Positions 8,823 to 18,734 of a stretch of 64,000 bases of DNA are shown piece by piece. The DNA comes from Blastococcus litoris (GTDB lineage: Bacteria > Actinomycetota > Actinomycetes > Mycobacteriales > Geodermatophilaceae). The notes beneath the pieces were generated by a model. It worked only from the letters and a program-made list of their open reading frames with translations, did not search any database and was not told the origin of the DNA. How positions within the stretch are numbered: the stretch's first letter is position 1; every line of letters starts with the position of its first letter. The position numbers and the translations under genes are program-made. The DNA lies in assembly GCF_003075095.1 (NCBI RefSeq), contig NZ_QCZF01000003.1, forward strand, positions 186,001 to 250,000, in the 5' to 3' direction.

Positions 8823-9887
8823 TCAGCGGGGCAGGCGGATCGTGGCCAGGCGGCCCACCGACCGCATGCGCTCCTCGGCCAGCCGGTCGGCCGCGACGGA
8901 GGGGGAGACGCCCTCCTCGTCGGCGGCGGCGAACACCCGCAGCGCCACGTCGAAGATCCCGTCCGCCTTCGCCTTCGCCCGGGCGAAGGAGAACCCGTGC
9001 CGCTCGTCCTCGACCTGGATGACCCCGCCGGCGTTCACCAGGTAGTCGGGGGCGTAGAGGATGCCGCGGCCGCGCAGCTGCTCGGCGACGGCCGGGGTGG
9101 CCAGCTGATTGTTCGCCCCGCCGCAGACGATCCGCGACGGCAGCACCGCGACGGTCTCCTCGTCCAGGGCGCCGCCCAGGGCGTTGGGCGAGTAGACGTC
9201 GTGCTCGGTGCGGATCAGCGTCGCGGTGTCGGGCACCGACGTCACCTGCGGGTGCCGCGCCCGGACGCGCTCGACGGCGGCCGGGTCGACGTCGGTGACC
9301 ACGACGTCGGCGCCGTCCTCGACCAGGTGGCCGATCAGGTGCGAACCGACCTTGCCGGCCCCCGCCACCGCCACGGTGCGCCCGGAGAGCGACCGCGTGC
9401 CCCAGCAGTGCTGGGCGGCGGCCTGCATGCCGAGGAAGACGCCGTAGGCGGTGAGGACCGACGAGTCGCCGCACCCGCCGAGGGCCTCGGACCGGCCGTG
9501 GGCGAAGCGCGTCTCCCGGGCGACGACGTCGAGGTCGGCGTTGTAGGTCCCGACGTCGCAGGCGGTCAGGTACCGCCCGCCGAGCGCCTCGACGAACCGG
9601 CCGTAGGCACGCAGCAGGGCCTCGGTCTTGTCGGTGCGCGGGTCGCCGATGATCACGGCCTTGCCGCCGCCGAGGTCGAGCCCGGCGAGGCTGTTCTTGT
9701 ACGACATCGCGGCCGACAGGCGCAGCGCGTCCGCGATCGCCGCCTCCTCGCTGGCGTACGGGTAGAACCGCGTGCCGCCCAGCGCCGGGCCGAGCGCCGT
9801 CGAGTGGATGGCGATGACCGCCTTCAGCCCGGACCCGGCGTCGCTGCAGAGGACGACCTGTTCGTGACCGGCGCTCAGTATCTCCAC
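8823..9887 (-). CDS. Glu/Leu/Phe/Val dehydrogenase (leucine/valine dehydrogenase type)
   Basis: A 354-aa NAD-dependent amino-acid dehydrogenase. It has the substrate motif [10 protein letters not shown], the catalytic lysine segment [10 protein letters not shown], the catalytic Asp in [13 protein letters not shown], and the NAD Rossmann motif [11 protein letters not shown] near residue 180. Length matches leucine and valine dehydrogenases rather than the longer glutamate enzymes. It would deaminate branched-chain amino acids to 2-oxo acids and NH3. I chose the GTG at 9887 because a TACCCT -10-like hexamer (9895-9900, minus strand) ends 7 nt before it and no Shine-Dalgarno is visible, the pattern of a leaderless mRNA. 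Confidence 0.9.
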   Translation of the reverse strand: MEILSAGHEQVVLCSDAGSGLKAVIAIHSTALGPALGGTRFYPYASEEAAIADALRLSAAMSYKNSLAGLDLGGGKAVIIGDPRTDKTEALLRAYGRFVEALGGRYLTACDVGTYNADLDVVARETRFAHGRSEALGGCGDSSVLTAYGVFLGMQAAAQHCWGTRSLSGRTVAVAGAGKVGSHLIGHLVEDGADVVVTDVDPAAVERVRARHPQVTSVPDTATLIRTEHDVYSPNALGGALDEETVAVLPSRIVCGGANNQLATPAVAEQLRGRGILYAPDYLVNAGGVIQVEDERHGFSFARAKAKADGIFDVALRVFAAADEEGVSPSVAADRLAEERMRSVGRLATIRLPR

Positions 9888-10032
9888 GCCCAGGAGGGTA
9901 GATCGCCGGTGACGTGTCGCCCGTCCGGAGGTCCGTGCGCGGGTCCGTCGGCGTGCGCGCTCCGTTGCGGGGCATGATTCCCCCGGAAACTGCGGGGGCG
10001 AGGGCGTCTCCGCGCAGCTCAGGAGGACTCCC

Positions 10033-11016
10033 ATGGCCCGACGCCACCGTCTGCTCGCGATCGCGGTGGCCGCACCGCTCCTCCTCGCGTCGTGCACCAC
10101 CGGCGGGGACGACTCCGACGGCGCGAGCTCGGGCAGCGGCGGGGGCGGTGGGGACGGCGACCTGAGCTTCGCCGTCATCACCCATGGCTCGGCCGGTGAC
10201 GCGTTCTGGGACGTCGTGCAGAACGGCGCCGAGGCCGCCGGTGACGACCTCGGCGTCTCCGTCGACTACCAGAGCGACGGCGACCCGCAGCGCCAGGCGC
10301 AGCTGATCGACGCGGCGGTCAACCAGGGTGTCGACGGGATCGTGGTCTCGATGGCCAACCCCGACGCGCTGCGGGACTCGGTGGAGGCGGCCGTCGACGC
10401 GGGCATTCCCGTGGTGACGATCAACTCCGGCGGTGACAGGTCGGCGGAGTTCGGCGCGATCGGCCACGTGGGCCAGGACGAGACGATCGCCGGCCAGGGC
10501 GCCGGGCGGGAGCTGGCCGAGGCCGGCGCGACCAACGTGCTGTGCGTCGTCCACGAGGCGGGCAACATCGGGCTCGAGCAGCGCTGCTCGGGTGCCTCGG
10601 ACGGCCTCGGCAGCCAGGTCACCCCACTGCAGGTGGACATCAACGACCTCCAGGGCGCCCAGTCGACCATCGCCTCGTCGCTGCAGAGCGACCCGTCGAT
10701 CGACGCGGTGCTGACGCTGAACTCCGCGGTCGCGGCGGTGGCGGTCGCGGCGGCCGGCGACGCCGGTTCCGACGCCCAGGTGGCCACCTTCGACCTGAAC
10801 CAGGACGTCATCAGCGGCATCCAGGACGGCGACATCGCCTTCGCCGTCGACCAGCAGCAGTACGAGCAGGGCTACCTGCCGATCGTGATGCTGAAGCTGT
10901 ACGCGCAGAACCTCAACACCGTCGGCGGCGGTCAGCCGGTGCTCACCGGCCCCGGGATCGTCGACGAGAGCAACGTCGACGAGATCGCCGACCTGGCCTC
11001 GGCCGGCACCCGCTGA
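10033..11016 (+). CDS. CUT2-type sugar ABC transporter substrate-binding lipoprotein
   Basis: A 327-aa secreted lipoprotein: basic N terminus, hydrophobic core and a lipobox LLASC with Cys near residue 22, then a Gly/Ser/Asp linker. The mature part has the periplasmic-binding/LacI fold pattern, with [12 protein letters not shown] and [12 protein letters not shown] characteristic of ribose/xylose/fructose-type CUT2 binding proteins. A strong CAGGAGG precedes ATG 10033. It is the first gene of a three-gene importer; the sugar is unknown. Confidence 0.9.
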   Translation: MARRHRLLAIAVAAPLLLASCTTGGDDSDGASSGSGGGGGDGDLSFAVITHGSAGDAFWDVVQNGAEAAGDDLGVSVDYQSDGDPQRQAQLIDAAVNQGVDGIVVSMANPDALRDSVEAAVDAGIPVVTINSGGDRSAEFGAIGHVGQDETIAGQGAGRELAEAGATNVLCVVHEAGNIGLEQRCSGASDGLGSQVTPLQVDINDLQGAQSTIASSLQSDPSIDAVLTLNSAVAAVAVAAAGDAGSDAQVATFDLNQDVISGIQDGDIAFAVDQQQYEQGYLPIVMLKLYAQNLNTVGGGQPVLTGPGIVDESNVDEIADLASAGTR

Positions 11017-12086
11017 GCACGCAGGAGGAGACGGCCGGGCCGCCGCGGGCGCCGGCCGAGCGCCGGGCCGACGAGCGGCTGGCCGCCACCGGACCGCTGC
11101 GGCGGCTGCTGGTCAAGCCCGAGCTCGGCGCCCTGATCGGCGCCGTCGTCGTCTTCACCTTCTTCGCCGTGCAGTCCGAGGTGTTCCGGTCCACGCGCGG
11201 CATCGCCAACTGGCTGGACCCGGCCTCGACGCTCGGGATCATGGCGGTCGCCGTCGCGCTGCTGATGATCGGCGGGCACTTCGACCTGTCGGCGGGCGTC
11301 ATGACCGGCACGACGGCGCTCACCGTGGGCATCGTCGCCGTCGAGTTCGAGCAGAACATCTGGGTGGCGATCGCCGTCGCGCTGGTGGTCGCCCTGGCGA
11401 TCGGTCTCGCCAACGGCTGGCTGGTCACGCGCACCGGGCTGCCGAGCTTCATCATCACGCTCGGCACCTTCCTGATGCTGCAGGGCCTCAACCTCGGGCT
11501 CACCAAGTTCTTCACCGGCACGGTCACGGCCAGCGGCATCGCCGACGTCCCCGGCTACGCGGCCGCCGAGTGGGTGTTCGCCTCGCGGATCGAGATCGCC
11601 GGCACCGAGTTCCGGGTCGCGATCCTCTGGTGGGTGCTGTTCACCGCGCTGGCGACCTGGGTGCTGCTGCGCACCCGCTTCGGCAACTGGGTGTTCGCGA
11701 CCGGCGGCGACGAGGTGGCGGCGCGCAACGTCGGCGTCCCGGCCCGACGCACGACCATCACGTTGTTCATGACGACGGCGGCCGCCGCCTGGTTCGTCGG
11801 CGTCACCCTCGCCGTCCGGCTGACCTCGGTTCAGGCCAACACCGGCATCGGGCAGGAGCTGATCTACATCGTGGCGGCCGTCATCGGCGGGTGCCTGCTC
11901 ACCGGCGGGTTCGGGTCGGCCGTCGGCGCCTCCCTGGGCGCGCTGATCTTCGGCATGACCCAGCTGGGCATCCCGTACCTGCGCTGGGACGCCGACTGGT
12001 TCTACTTCTTCCTCGGCGCGATGCTGCTGCTCGCCGTGCTGGCCAACCGGCTGGTCCGCCGCTACGCCGAGGCGGCCCGCCGATGA
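11013..12086 (+). CDS. CUT2-type sugar ABC transporter permease
   Basis: A 357-aa membrane protein of the RbsC/FrcC class, with about eight to ten membrane segments and conserved segments [20 protein letters not shown] and [17 protein letters not shown]. There is no ATG or GTG in frame that would leave the protein intact: the next ATG is inside the first helix. The best start is CTG at 11013, which overlaps the upstream TGA as CTGA, imitating the usual ATGA coupling. This start codon is unusual and should be treated as a prediction. The 3' end overlaps the ATPase gene by 4 bp. Confidence 0.87.
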   Translation: MSTQEETAGPPRAPAERRADERLAATGPLRRLLVKPELGALIGAVVVFTFFAVQSEVFRSTRGIANWLDPASTLGIMAVAVALLMIGGHFDLSAGVMTGTTALTVGIVAVEFEQNIWVAIAVALVVALAIGLANGWLVTRTGLPSFIITLGTFLMLQGLNLGLTKFFTGTVTASGIADVPGYAAAEWVFASRIEIAGTEFRVAILWWVLFTALATWVLLRTRFGNWVFATGGDEVAARNVGVPARRTTITLFMTTAAAAWFVGVTLAVRLTSVQANTGIGQELIYIVAAVIGGCLLTGGFGSAVGASLGALIFGMTQLGIPYLRWDADWFYFFLGAMLLLAVLANRLVRRYAEAARR

Positions 12087-12877
12087 GCGCCCCGCAGAGC
12101 GCGCCGCTGCTCGAGCTGCGCGACGTCGGCAAGGACTACGGCTCGGTCATCGCCCTCGACGGGATCAGCACGACCGTGCGGGCGGGCGAGGTCACCTGCG
12201 TCCTCGGCGACAACGGCGCCGGGAAGTCGACGTTGATCAAGATCCTCGCCGGGGTGCACCGCCCCGACCGCGGTGCGGTGCTGCTGGACGGCGAGCCGGT
12301 CTCCTTCGGCGCCCCGCGGGAGGCGCTCGACGCCGGCATCGCCACCGTCTACCAGGACCTCGCGATGATCCCGCTGATGGCGATCTGGCGGAACTTCTTC
12401 CTCGGCGCCGAGCCCACGAAGGGCCGGGGGCCGTTCCGGCGCTTCGACGCGGCGGCCGCCAAGGAGACGACCCGCCGGGCGCTGGGCGACATGGGCATCG
12501 ACATCCGCGACCCCGACCAGCCGGTGGGGACCCTCTCGGGCGGGGAGCGCCAGTCGGTGGCGATCGCCCGCGCCGTCCACTTCGGCGCGCGGGTGCTGAT
12601 CCTGGACGAGCCGACGTCGGCCCTCGGCGTGAAGCAGGCCGGTGTCGTGCTGCGCTACGTCGCCCAGGCCCGCGACCGCGGCGTGGGCGTCGTCCTCATC
12701 ACCCACAACCCGCACCACGCCTACCCGGTGGGGGACAGGTTCCTGCTGCTCAACCGGGGGCGCAGCCTGGGGTCCTTCGCCAAGGGCGAGGTGGACCGCG
12801 AGGAGCTCACCCGGCTGATGGCCGGAGGCGCCGAGCTCGACCAGCTGGCGCACGAGCTGGAGCGGCCGCCCGGCTGA
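12083..12877 (+). CDS. CUT2-type sugar ABC transporter ATP-binding protein, single domain
   Basis: A 264-aa ATPase with Walker A GDNGAGKS (around residue 41), signature [13 protein letters not shown], Walker [13 protein letters not shown] and a switch His in ITHNPHHA. Most CUT2 importers use a double-length ATPase (about 500 aa) with two nucleotide-binding domains; this one has a single complete domain, as in FrcA-type fructose importers, and must act as a homodimer. ATG 12083 overlaps the permease stop. Confidence 0.92.
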   Translation: MSAPQSAPLLELRDVGKDYGSVIALDGISTTVRAGEVTCVLGDNGAGKSTLIKILAGVHRPDRGAVLLDGEPVSFGAPREALDAGIATVYQDLAMIPLMAIWRNFFLGAEPTKGRGPFRRFDAAAAKETTRRALGDMGIDIRDPDQPVGTLSGGERQSVAIARAVHFGARVLILDEPTSALGVKQAGVVLRYVAQARDRGVGVVLITHNPHHAYPVGDRFLLLNRGRSLGSFAKGEVDREELTRLMAGGAELDQLAHELERPPG

Positions 12878-13041
12878 CCGGGATTGTCGACATACCGACA
12901 GTGCCGAGACGGTGACTTACCGTTCTTGTTGCGGCGCGTCAACTGTTCCGCGTGTTGCCTTTGTGACTCCTGGTGAGGCTGCGACTCTCGCTGGGCGTCG
13001 AGCTGCTGTCGACGCCCACCCTCTTCCCCAGGGAGCGAGTC

Positions 13042-14436
13042 ATGTTCCAGCGCCGTCCGTCCGGACCGGCGGCACCGACGGTCCCCGCACGCCGGGGTTC
13101 CCGCCGGCCGGTCGTGGGCCGCAGGCCACGCCCCGTGCGCACCGTCCTCGTCGCCGTTCTCACCGGCGCGGTGACCAGTGCGCTGCTCCTCGGTTCCGCA
13201 GGTCCCGCCCTCGCGGTCCCCGCGCCGCCGCCCAACCCCACCGACGGCCAGCTCGGCGACGCCCGCGCGCAGCAGGAGGCCGCCGCGGCCGAGGTCGGCC
13301 GGATCGCCGCCCTCGTCGCCAGCGCCGAGGCCGAGCTCGAGCGCGTCGGCGTCCTCGCCGAGGCCGCCGGCACCGCCTACCTGGCCGCGGAGGAGGCCCT
13401 GATGCAGGCGCAGGAGCAGGCCGACGCCGCGGCCGCCGCGCTGCAGGTCGCCGCGGACGCCGTCGCCGCGTCCGAGGCGCGGATCGCCCTGTTCTCCCGC
13501 GACAGCTACATGAAGGGGTCGCAGCTGAGCACCACCGCCGCGCTCCTGGACTCGGCCGGCCCCGGCGAGCTCATCCAGCGGGCCGCGATCCTCTCCTACG
13601 TCGCCGACAACCAGCTCGACGTCCTCGGCGAGCTCGAGGTGGCGAAGGTGTCCCAGGCCAACGCGGAGTCGGCCGCCCGGGCGGCGCGCGACGACATGGC
13701 CGCCGCCGAGGAGACCGCCGAGGCCGCGAAGCAGGCGGCCGACAGCCAGCTGGCCGCCCAGCAGGGCGCCTACGAGCAGGTCGCCACGGAGAAGGCCGGC
13801 TACGAGGCGCAGCTCCAGGCGGCGCAGATCCACCTGCTCGAGCTGCAGGGCGCCCGCGACGCGTACCAGCAGTGGGTGGCGCAGAAGCAGGCCGAGGAGG
13901 CCGCCGCGGCGCGCGCTGCCCAGGAGGCGGCCGCACGTGCGGCTGCGGCGGCGGCAGCTGCCGCGCAGAACGACGGCGGGTCGTCGGGCGGCGGGTCGTC
14001 CGGCGGTGGCGGCGGCGGCGGGGGTGGCAGCTACGTCGCGCCGACCTACGGCCGGGTGAGCAGCTGCTACGGCGCCCGCTGGGGGGTCACCCACTACGGG
14101 GTCGACATCGCCGCCCCCATCGGGACCCCCGTCTACGCGGCGACGTCCGGTGTGGTGAAGCGTGCCGGCGCCGCCACCGGCTTCGGCCAGGCGGTCTACA
14201 TCCTCGGCGACGACGGCTACGTCACCGTGTACGGGCACGTGAACCGGTACTTCGTCTCCTACGGGGAGCGCGTCTCGGCCGGCGAGCAGATCGCGGAGGT
14301 CGGCAACCGCGGTCAGTCGACCGGACCGCACCTGCACTTCGAGGTGCACTCGGGCGGCCAGCTCTACAGCAACCAGATGAACCCCGTGCCGTGGCTCAAC
14401 AACCGCGGCGTCTACATCGGGGGATGCGGGGGCTGA
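13042..14436 (+). CDS. Secreted M23 family peptidoglycan endopeptidase with coiled coil
   Basis: A 464-aa exported protein. After an Arg-rich N region there is a signal-peptide core (VLVAVLTGAVTSALLLGSAGPALAV, shown here as residues about 37-60). Residues about 75-320 are Ala/Glu/Gln-rich with heptad spacing, a long coiled coil like those of RipA/EnvC partners. A Gly/Ser linker leads to a C-terminal LytM domain with the zinc ligands of HYGVDIAAP and HLHFEVH plus GHVNRY. Catalysis would be cleavage of peptide cross-links in the wall. The ATG at 13042 is preferred over an upstream in-frame start because AGGGAGCGAG precedes it. Confidence 0.9.
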   Translation: MFQRRPSGPAAPTVPARRGSRRPVVGRRPRPVRTVLVAVLTGAVTSALLLGSAGPALAVPAPPPNPTDGQLGDARAQQEAAAAEVGRIAALVASAEAELERVGVLAEAAGTAYLAAEEALMQAQEQADAAAAALQVAADAVAASEARIALFSRDSYMKGSQLSTTAALLDSAGPGELIQRAAILSYVADNQLDVLGELEVAKVSQANAESAARAARDDMAAAEETAEAAKQAADSQLAAQQGAYEQVATEKAGYEAQLQAAQIHLLELQGARDAYQQWVAQKQAEEAAAARAAQEAAARAAAAAAAAAQNDGGSSGGGSSGGGGGGGGGSYVAPTYGRVSSCYGARWGVTHYGVDIAAPIGTPVYAATSGVVKRAGAATGFGQAVYILGDDGYVTVYGHVNRYFVSYGERVSAGEQIAEVGNRGQSTGPHLHFEVHSGGQLYSNQMNPVPWLNNRGVYIGGCGG

Positions 14437-14451
14437 CCCCCGCCGCGGACA

Positions 14452-14492
14452 GCTGCGGCCCGCCACATCGGGGATGAGTGGCGGGCCGCAGC
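14452..14492. terminator. Bidirectional hairpin terminator
   Basis: A perfect 15-bp inverted repeat (GCTGCGGCCCGCCAC and its complement, 11-nt loop) between the convergent M23 peptidase gene and a lipoprotein gene. The stem is strong enough to serve both strands. Confidence 0.85.
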
Positions 14493-14508
14493 CGATCGTC
14501 GGTGAGCG

Positions 14509-15015
14509 TCAGCTGGTCGGGGCGGCCGGCTCGGTCGAGTCGACGTCGAGGTCGCACTCCTCGGACAGGTAGGTCTGGACGTTGGTGGCCGACGACGTCA
14601 GCGAGCCGATGACCTCGCTGGTGCGCTGCTCCAGCGTGGCCTGGGCGTTCGGGTCGTTGACGTCCACCTCGGCGAAGGCCTGCGCGAGCTGCTCGATGCC
14701 GTCGGCCAGGGCCGCCCAGTCGCTGCTGATCTCGCTCGGGGGCTCGACGCCGCGGACGTTGTCGGCGGCCGTCTGCAGCGCACCGGCGAGGGCGGTGGGG
14801 TCGTTCTCCGTGCCGGAGAGCGCGGGCTCGACCTGCTCGAAGGCCGAGGCCGCCTGCGAGCAGAACTCGGAGTCGGTCTGCTCGGCGGTGGTCTCGGCGG
14901 CGCTGGAGCTGCTCGCGCTGGTCTCCGACGACGCGCTGTCGTCGTCGGAGCCCCCGCACGCGGTGAGCAGCACGGCGGCGGCAGCCAAGGAGAGGCCGGG
15001 AAGGATTCGACGCAT
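14509..15015 (-). CDS. Hypothetical lipoprotein
   Basis: A 168-aa protein with a lipoprotein signal: MRRILPGLSLAAAAVLLTACGG, lipobox Cys at about residue 20, followed by an Asp/Ser/Ala/Thr-rich linker. The rest is a mostly helical acidic domain (FCSQAASAFEQVEPALSG onward) with two cysteines that may form a disulfide. I do not recognise a named family. The start ATG has a TAGCCT hexamer (15023-15028, minus strand) 7 nt upstream and no Shine-Dalgarno, suggesting a leaderless transcript. Function unknown; surface-anchored by prediction. Confidence 0.8.
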   Translation of the reverse strand: MRRILPGLSLAAAAVLLTACGGSDDDSASSETSASSSSAAETTAEQTDSEFCSQAASAFEQVEPALSGTENDPTALAGALQTAADNVRGVEPPSEISSDWAALADGIEQLAQAFAEVDVNDPNAQATLEQRTSEVIGSLTSSATNVQTYLSEECDLDVDSTEPAAPTS

Positions 15016-15074
15016 GGGCGCGAGGCTAACCGCCGGGTGCGCGGCCGCGCAGCCGCACGGCTAGCGTGCCCCGC

Positions 15075-15944
15075 GTGGACGCCCCGGCTGACCCGCGCAC
15101 CTCGTGGGCCCTACCCGTCCCGGGCGGGATGCCCCGGACGGCGGAGCTGGAGCCGCTGGTCACCCGCGTCCTGGCGCCCAACCCGTCCGGCATGACGCTC
15201 GACGGGACCAACACCTACGTCGTGGGCGGGCCCGGCAGCGGCCAGGCGGTGCTGGTCGACCCCGGGCCGGACGACGCCGCGCACCTCGCGGCCGTGGAAG
15301 CGGCCCTCGATGCCCGGGGTGCCCGCTGCGTCGCCGTCCTGGTCACCCACCACCACGGTGACCACGCGGAGGCGGCCCTGCCGTGGGGCGAGCGCTTCGG
15401 TGCGCCGGTCGCCGCGGCCACGGCGGCGGTGGCCGGTCCCCGGGGCCGGGTGCTCGAGCACGGCGAACGGCTCGCCCTGGCCGGGACGGGCATCGACGTC
15501 GTCGGAACGCCCGGGCACACGAGTGACCACCTCGCCTTCCGGCTGGAGTCCGGCGCGGTGCTCGTCGGGGACCACGTCCTCGGCCGCGGCACGTCCGTGG
15601 TGACCCACCCCGAGGGCGACGTCGTCGCCTACCTGGAGTCGTTGCGGCGGGTCCACGACCTGGGCCCGAGCGCGCTCTACTGCGGCCACGGACCCGAGCT
15701 CACCGAGGACCCCGGCGCGGTCCTCGACTACTACCTGGCCCACCGGGCCTTCCGCGAGCAGCAGCTGCTCGCGGCGCTGGTGGCCGGGGCGGGGACGGTC
15801 GACGAGCTGGTCGCCGCGGTCTACGCGGAGGTCCCGCGGCAGCTGTGGCCCGCCGCCGCGCAGTCGACGCGGGCCACGCTGGCGAAGCTGCACGCCGAGG
15901 GGCGCGTCGAGCAGGGCCCCGGCGACGCGGTGCGCCCGGCATGA
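15075..15944 (+). CDS. MBL-fold metallo-hydrolase
   Basis: A 289-aa metallo-beta-lactamase-fold hydrolase with the metal-binding motif THHHGDH (about residue 93), later ligands in GTPGHTSDHL and GDHVLG, and a terminal CGHGPEL. It resembles the LACTB2-like group. A GTG three codons upstream (15066) is also open, but GTG 15075 is favoured because TAGCGT (15062-15067) ends exactly 7 nt before it, as in leaderless genes. The stop overlaps the acyl-CoA ligase start (ATGA). It may hydrolyse a thioester or other ester in the same pathway; substrate unknown. Confidence 0.87.
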   Translation: MDAPADPRTSWALPVPGGMPRTAELEPLVTRVLAPNPSGMTLDGTNTYVVGGPGSGQAVLVDPGPDDAAHLAAVEAALDARGARCVAVLVTHHHGDHAEAALPWGERFGAPVAAATAAVAGPRGRVLEHGERLALAGTGIDVVGTPGHTSDHLAFRLESGAVLVGDHVLGRGTSVVTHPEGDVVAYLESLRRVHDLGPSALYCGHGPELTEDPGAVLDYYLAHRAFREQQLLAALVAGAGTVDELVAAVYAEVPRQLWPAAAQSTRATLAKLHAEGRVEQGPGDAVRPA

Positions 15945-17257
15945 CCGACGTCGCGGTCGTTCCCAGCAGCGCGAGCGAGGAGGACCAGCGCCGGGCGGCC
16001 GCCGCCCTGTCCGCTGCGGGGCTGGGCGCGGGGGACCGGCTGCTGGTCTCCGCCGCGGCCTCGCCGGCGCTGCTCGCCGTCGTCATGGGTGCCCTGCGGA
16101 CGGGCATCGTGCCCGTCGTCCTCGATCCCGCGCTGCCCGCGGACGAGCGCGCAGCGCTGGCGGAGGACGCCGACGCGGCGCTCGACGTGGGGTCCGATCC
16201 CGCCCGGCTGCTCTCCGGGAGCGAGGAGGCGGAGCTCGCCGAGGTGCCGTTGGCCCGGCCCATGCACTACACGTCCGGCACGACGGGGCGCCGCAAGGGC
16301 GTCTGGTCCGGCGTCCTGGCCGAGGACGACGCGCGGGCGCTGGCCGCCGAGGAGATCGAGCTGTGGGGCTTCGGGCCGGCCGACCGGCACCTGGTGCTCT
16401 CGCCGCTGCACCACAGCGCCCCGCTCCGGTTCGCCGTCCACACCCTGCTGGCCGGCGGGGAGGTGCTGCTGCCCGGGCCCTTCGACGCCTCGCGGGCGGC
16501 CGCGGCGATCAGCACGCTCCGGCCGACGACGACGTTCTGCGTGCCCACCCACCTGCAGCGGCTCGTCGGGCGGGACGACGTGGACTGGTCCTCGTTCCGC
16601 CGCCTGGTGCACGCGGGTGCGCCGTGCCCCGAACCGCTCAAGCGGGCCGTCCTCGCCGCCCTGCCCGAGGGCAGCGTGTGGGAGTTCTACGGGTCGACCG
16701 AGGCCCAGTTCACCGTCTGCTCGCCCGAGGACTGGCTGGCCTCCCCCGGCAGCGTCGGCAGGGCGCGGCCCGGGCGGCGGCTCGAGACCGACGAGCGCGG
16801 CCAGCTGTGGTGCGCCGTCCCCCCGTGGGCGCGGTTCGAGTACTGGCGCGCCCCCGGGAAGACGGCGGCGGCCTGGCGCGGCGACCGGGTGACGGTCGGC
16901 GACCTGGGCCGGGTGGACGACGACGGCGTGGTCTGGCTCGACGGACGCCGCGAGGACCTGGTCATCTCCGGCGGCGTGAACGTCTACCCCGCGGAGGTCG
17001 AGGCGGTGCTCGACGCGCACCCCGACGTGGTCGAGAGCGCCGTCTTCGGTGTCCCCGACGCCGAGTGGGGCCGGCGCGTGGTCGCCGCCTACGTGGGGGC
17101 CGCGGAACCGGCCGCCCTGGCCGCCTGGGCGCGGGAGCGCCTGGCCCCGGCCAAGCGGCCCAAGCAGCTGCACCCGCTTGACGAGCTGCCGCGCACCTCC
17201 ACCGGCAAGGTGCGCCGGCTCGACCTGCCGGGGGTGCTCGGGCTGCCCGATGCGTGA
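15941..17257 (+). CDS. AMP-dependent synthetase/acyl-CoA ligase family protein
   Basis: A 438-aa adenylate-forming enzyme. Motifs in order: P-loop-like YTSGTTGRRKGV (around residue 110), FYGSTEAQF adenine/acyl pocket, the DLGRVDDDGVVWLDGRREDLVISGG hinge (quoted here only as the region around residues 325-350) with the conserved Asp, and the catalytic Lys in RTSTGKVRR. It is shorter than typical 500-550 aa ligases because the N-terminal region before the P-loop is trimmed. It would activate a carboxylic acid to acyl-AMP and acyl-CoA. ATG overlaps the MBL gene stop and the 3' end overlaps the GMC gene by 8 bp. Confidence 0.9.
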   Translation: MTDVAVVPSSASEEDQRRAAAALSAAGLGAGDRLLVSAAASPALLAVVMGALRTGIVPVVLDPALPADERAALAEDADAALDVGSDPARLLSGSEEAELAEVPLARPMHYTSGTTGRRKGVWSGVLAEDDARALAAEEIELWGFGPADRHLVLSPLHHSAPLRFAVHTLLAGGEVLLPGPFDASRAAAAISTLRPTTTFCVPTHLQRLVGRDDVDWSSFRRLVHAGAPCPEPLKRAVLAALPEGSVWEFYGSTEAQFTVCSPEDWLASPGSVGRARPGRRLETDERGQLWCAVPPWARFEYWRAPGKTAAAWRGDRVTVGDLGRVDDDGVVWLDGRREDLVISGGVNVYPAEVEAVLDAHPDVVESAVFGVPDAEWGRRVVAAYVGAAEPAALAAWARERLAPAKRPKQLHPLDELPRTSTGKVRRLDLPGVLGLPDA

Positions 17258-18734
17258 GGAGCACGACGTCGTCGTCGTGGGGGCGGGGACGGCGGGATGC
17301 GCGCTGGCCGCGCGGCTGGCCGACGCCGGGCGCCGCGTCCTCCTGCTCGAGGCGGGGGCCGACCACCTGCCGGAGGAGCTGCTCGACCCGGCATCGATGC
17401 GGGGCGCCGTCCCCGGTCACCCCGCGAACTGGGACCTCACAGCCGAGCTGACGGGGGAACGCACCGTGCGGGTGCCCCGCGGTCGGGTGGTCGGCGGCTC
17501 CAGCGCCCTGTACGCCGGGTCGTTCATCCGCGGCACCCGGTCGGACCTCGACGGCTGGGCCGCCGCCGGCAACGACCTGTGGTCCTACGACGCCGTGCTG
17601 CCGGCCTTCCGCCGGCTCGAGACCGACGCCGACCACGGCGACGAGGCGGGCCACGGGGCGGACGGCCCCGTCGCGGTCGTGCGCCCCCGGGAGGGCCATC
17701 CGCTGGCCGACGCGTTCGCCGCGGCCGCCCGGGAGCTGGGCCACCCTGCCGAGCCCGACAAGAACGGCGACCAGCCGCCCGGCTACGGGCCGGTGCCCCT
17801 GGCGCTGTCCGGCGGACGGCGGGTGAGCACCGCGACCGCCTACCTGTGGCCCCGCCGCGGGCTGCCGGAGCTGACCGTGCGCGGCGGTGTCCGGGTGCGC
17901 CGGGTGCTGATCGAGGGCGGCCGGGCCGTGGGGGTGGAGACGGCGGACGGCGTCGTCCGCGCCGGCGAGGTGGTGCTCTCGGCCGGCGCGGTGGGCTCGG
18001 CGCAGCTGCTGCTGCACTCCGGCGTCGGCCCCGCCGACCCTCTGCGCGCCCTGGGGATCCCCGTCGTCGCCGACGTGCCCGGCGTGGGTGCGGGCCTCAC
18101 CGACCACCCGCAGGTCTACGTCCCGTTCCGTCCGGCGCGCCCGCTGCCGCCCCCACCGGGCGGGCTGCCGCTGCACGGCGTCCTGCACGCCACGGCGGAG
18201 GGCTCGGCCCTGCCGGGGGACCTCGAGGTGCTCCCCTGGCTCGTCCCGTTCAGCCGGATCACCGGCGCACCGGCGGGCGACGAGCTGCTCGTCGGCGTCG
18301 GCCTCCAGCGGGAGGAGTCCCGCGGCCGGCTCTCCCTGGTGACCGCCGACCCGGAGCGGCCGCCGCGCATCGAGTACCGGTACCTGGCGGAGGAGCCGGA
18401 TCGGCGGCGGCTGCGGGAGGGGGTCCGGCTGGCCACGGCCCTGCTGCGCACGCGCGCGCTCGGCGACCTGGTCGAGACCGCCGACGTCCCCGGTGCCGAC
18501 GACGAGCTGGACGCCTGGGTCCGGGAGCGGCTGACCACCGCCGTCCACCTGTCCGGCACCGCCCGCATGGGACCGCCGGACGACGAGGGCGCGGTGGTCG
18601 ACCAGGAGCTCCGCGTGCGGGGCGTGACGGGTCTGCGCGTCGTCGACACGTCGGTGATGCCCCGGGTGGTCTCGCGGGGGACCGCCGCCACCGCCGTGAT
18701 GATCGGGGAACGGGCCGCCGAGCTGGTGACCTAG
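17250..18734 (+). CDS. GMC family FAD oxidoreductase
   Basis: A 494-aa flavoprotein with the N-terminal FAD motif VVVGAGTAGCALAARL (residues 7-22), the GMC signature GRVVGGSSALYAG, a second signature near LSAGAVGSAQLLLHSG, and the C-terminal catalytic region HLSGTARMG with a His and the RVVDTSVMPRVVSRGTAATA end. It would oxidise a primary alcohol. It overlaps the ligase gene and its stop overlaps that of the convergent penicillin-binding protein gene by 4 bp. Some relatives work with the mycofactocin system, but no mft genes are in the window. Confidence 0.92.
   Translation: MREEHDVVVVGAGTAGCALAARLADAGRRVLLLEAGADHLPEELLDPASMRGAVPGHPANWDLTAELTGERTVRVPRGRVVGGSSALYAGSFIRGTRSDLDGWAAAGNDLWSYDAVLPAFRRLETDADHGDEAGHGADGPVAVVRPREGHPLADAFAAAARELGHPAEPDKNGDQPPGYGPVPLALSGGRRVSTATAYLWPRRGLPELTVRGGVRVRRVLIEGGRAVGVETADGVVRAGEVVLSAGAVGSAQLLLHSGVGPADPLRALGIPVVADVPGVGAGLTDHPQVYVPFRPARPLPPPPGGLPLHGVLHATAEGSALPGDLEVLPWLVPFSRITGAPAGDELLVGVGLQREESRGRLSLVTADPERPPRIEYRYLAEEPDRRRLREGVRLATALLRTRALGDLVETADVPGADDELDAWVRERLTTAVHLSGTARMGPPDDEGAVVDQELRVRGVTGLRVVDTSVMPRVVSRGTAATAVMIGERAAELVT

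Noticed and set aside
12878-13041. Possible c-di-AMP (ydaO-type) riboswitch before the M23 peptidase
   Set aside because: Such switches precede wall-hydrolase genes in actinobacteria, but I could not find the expected conserved blocks in these 164 bp. A covariance-model search would decide.
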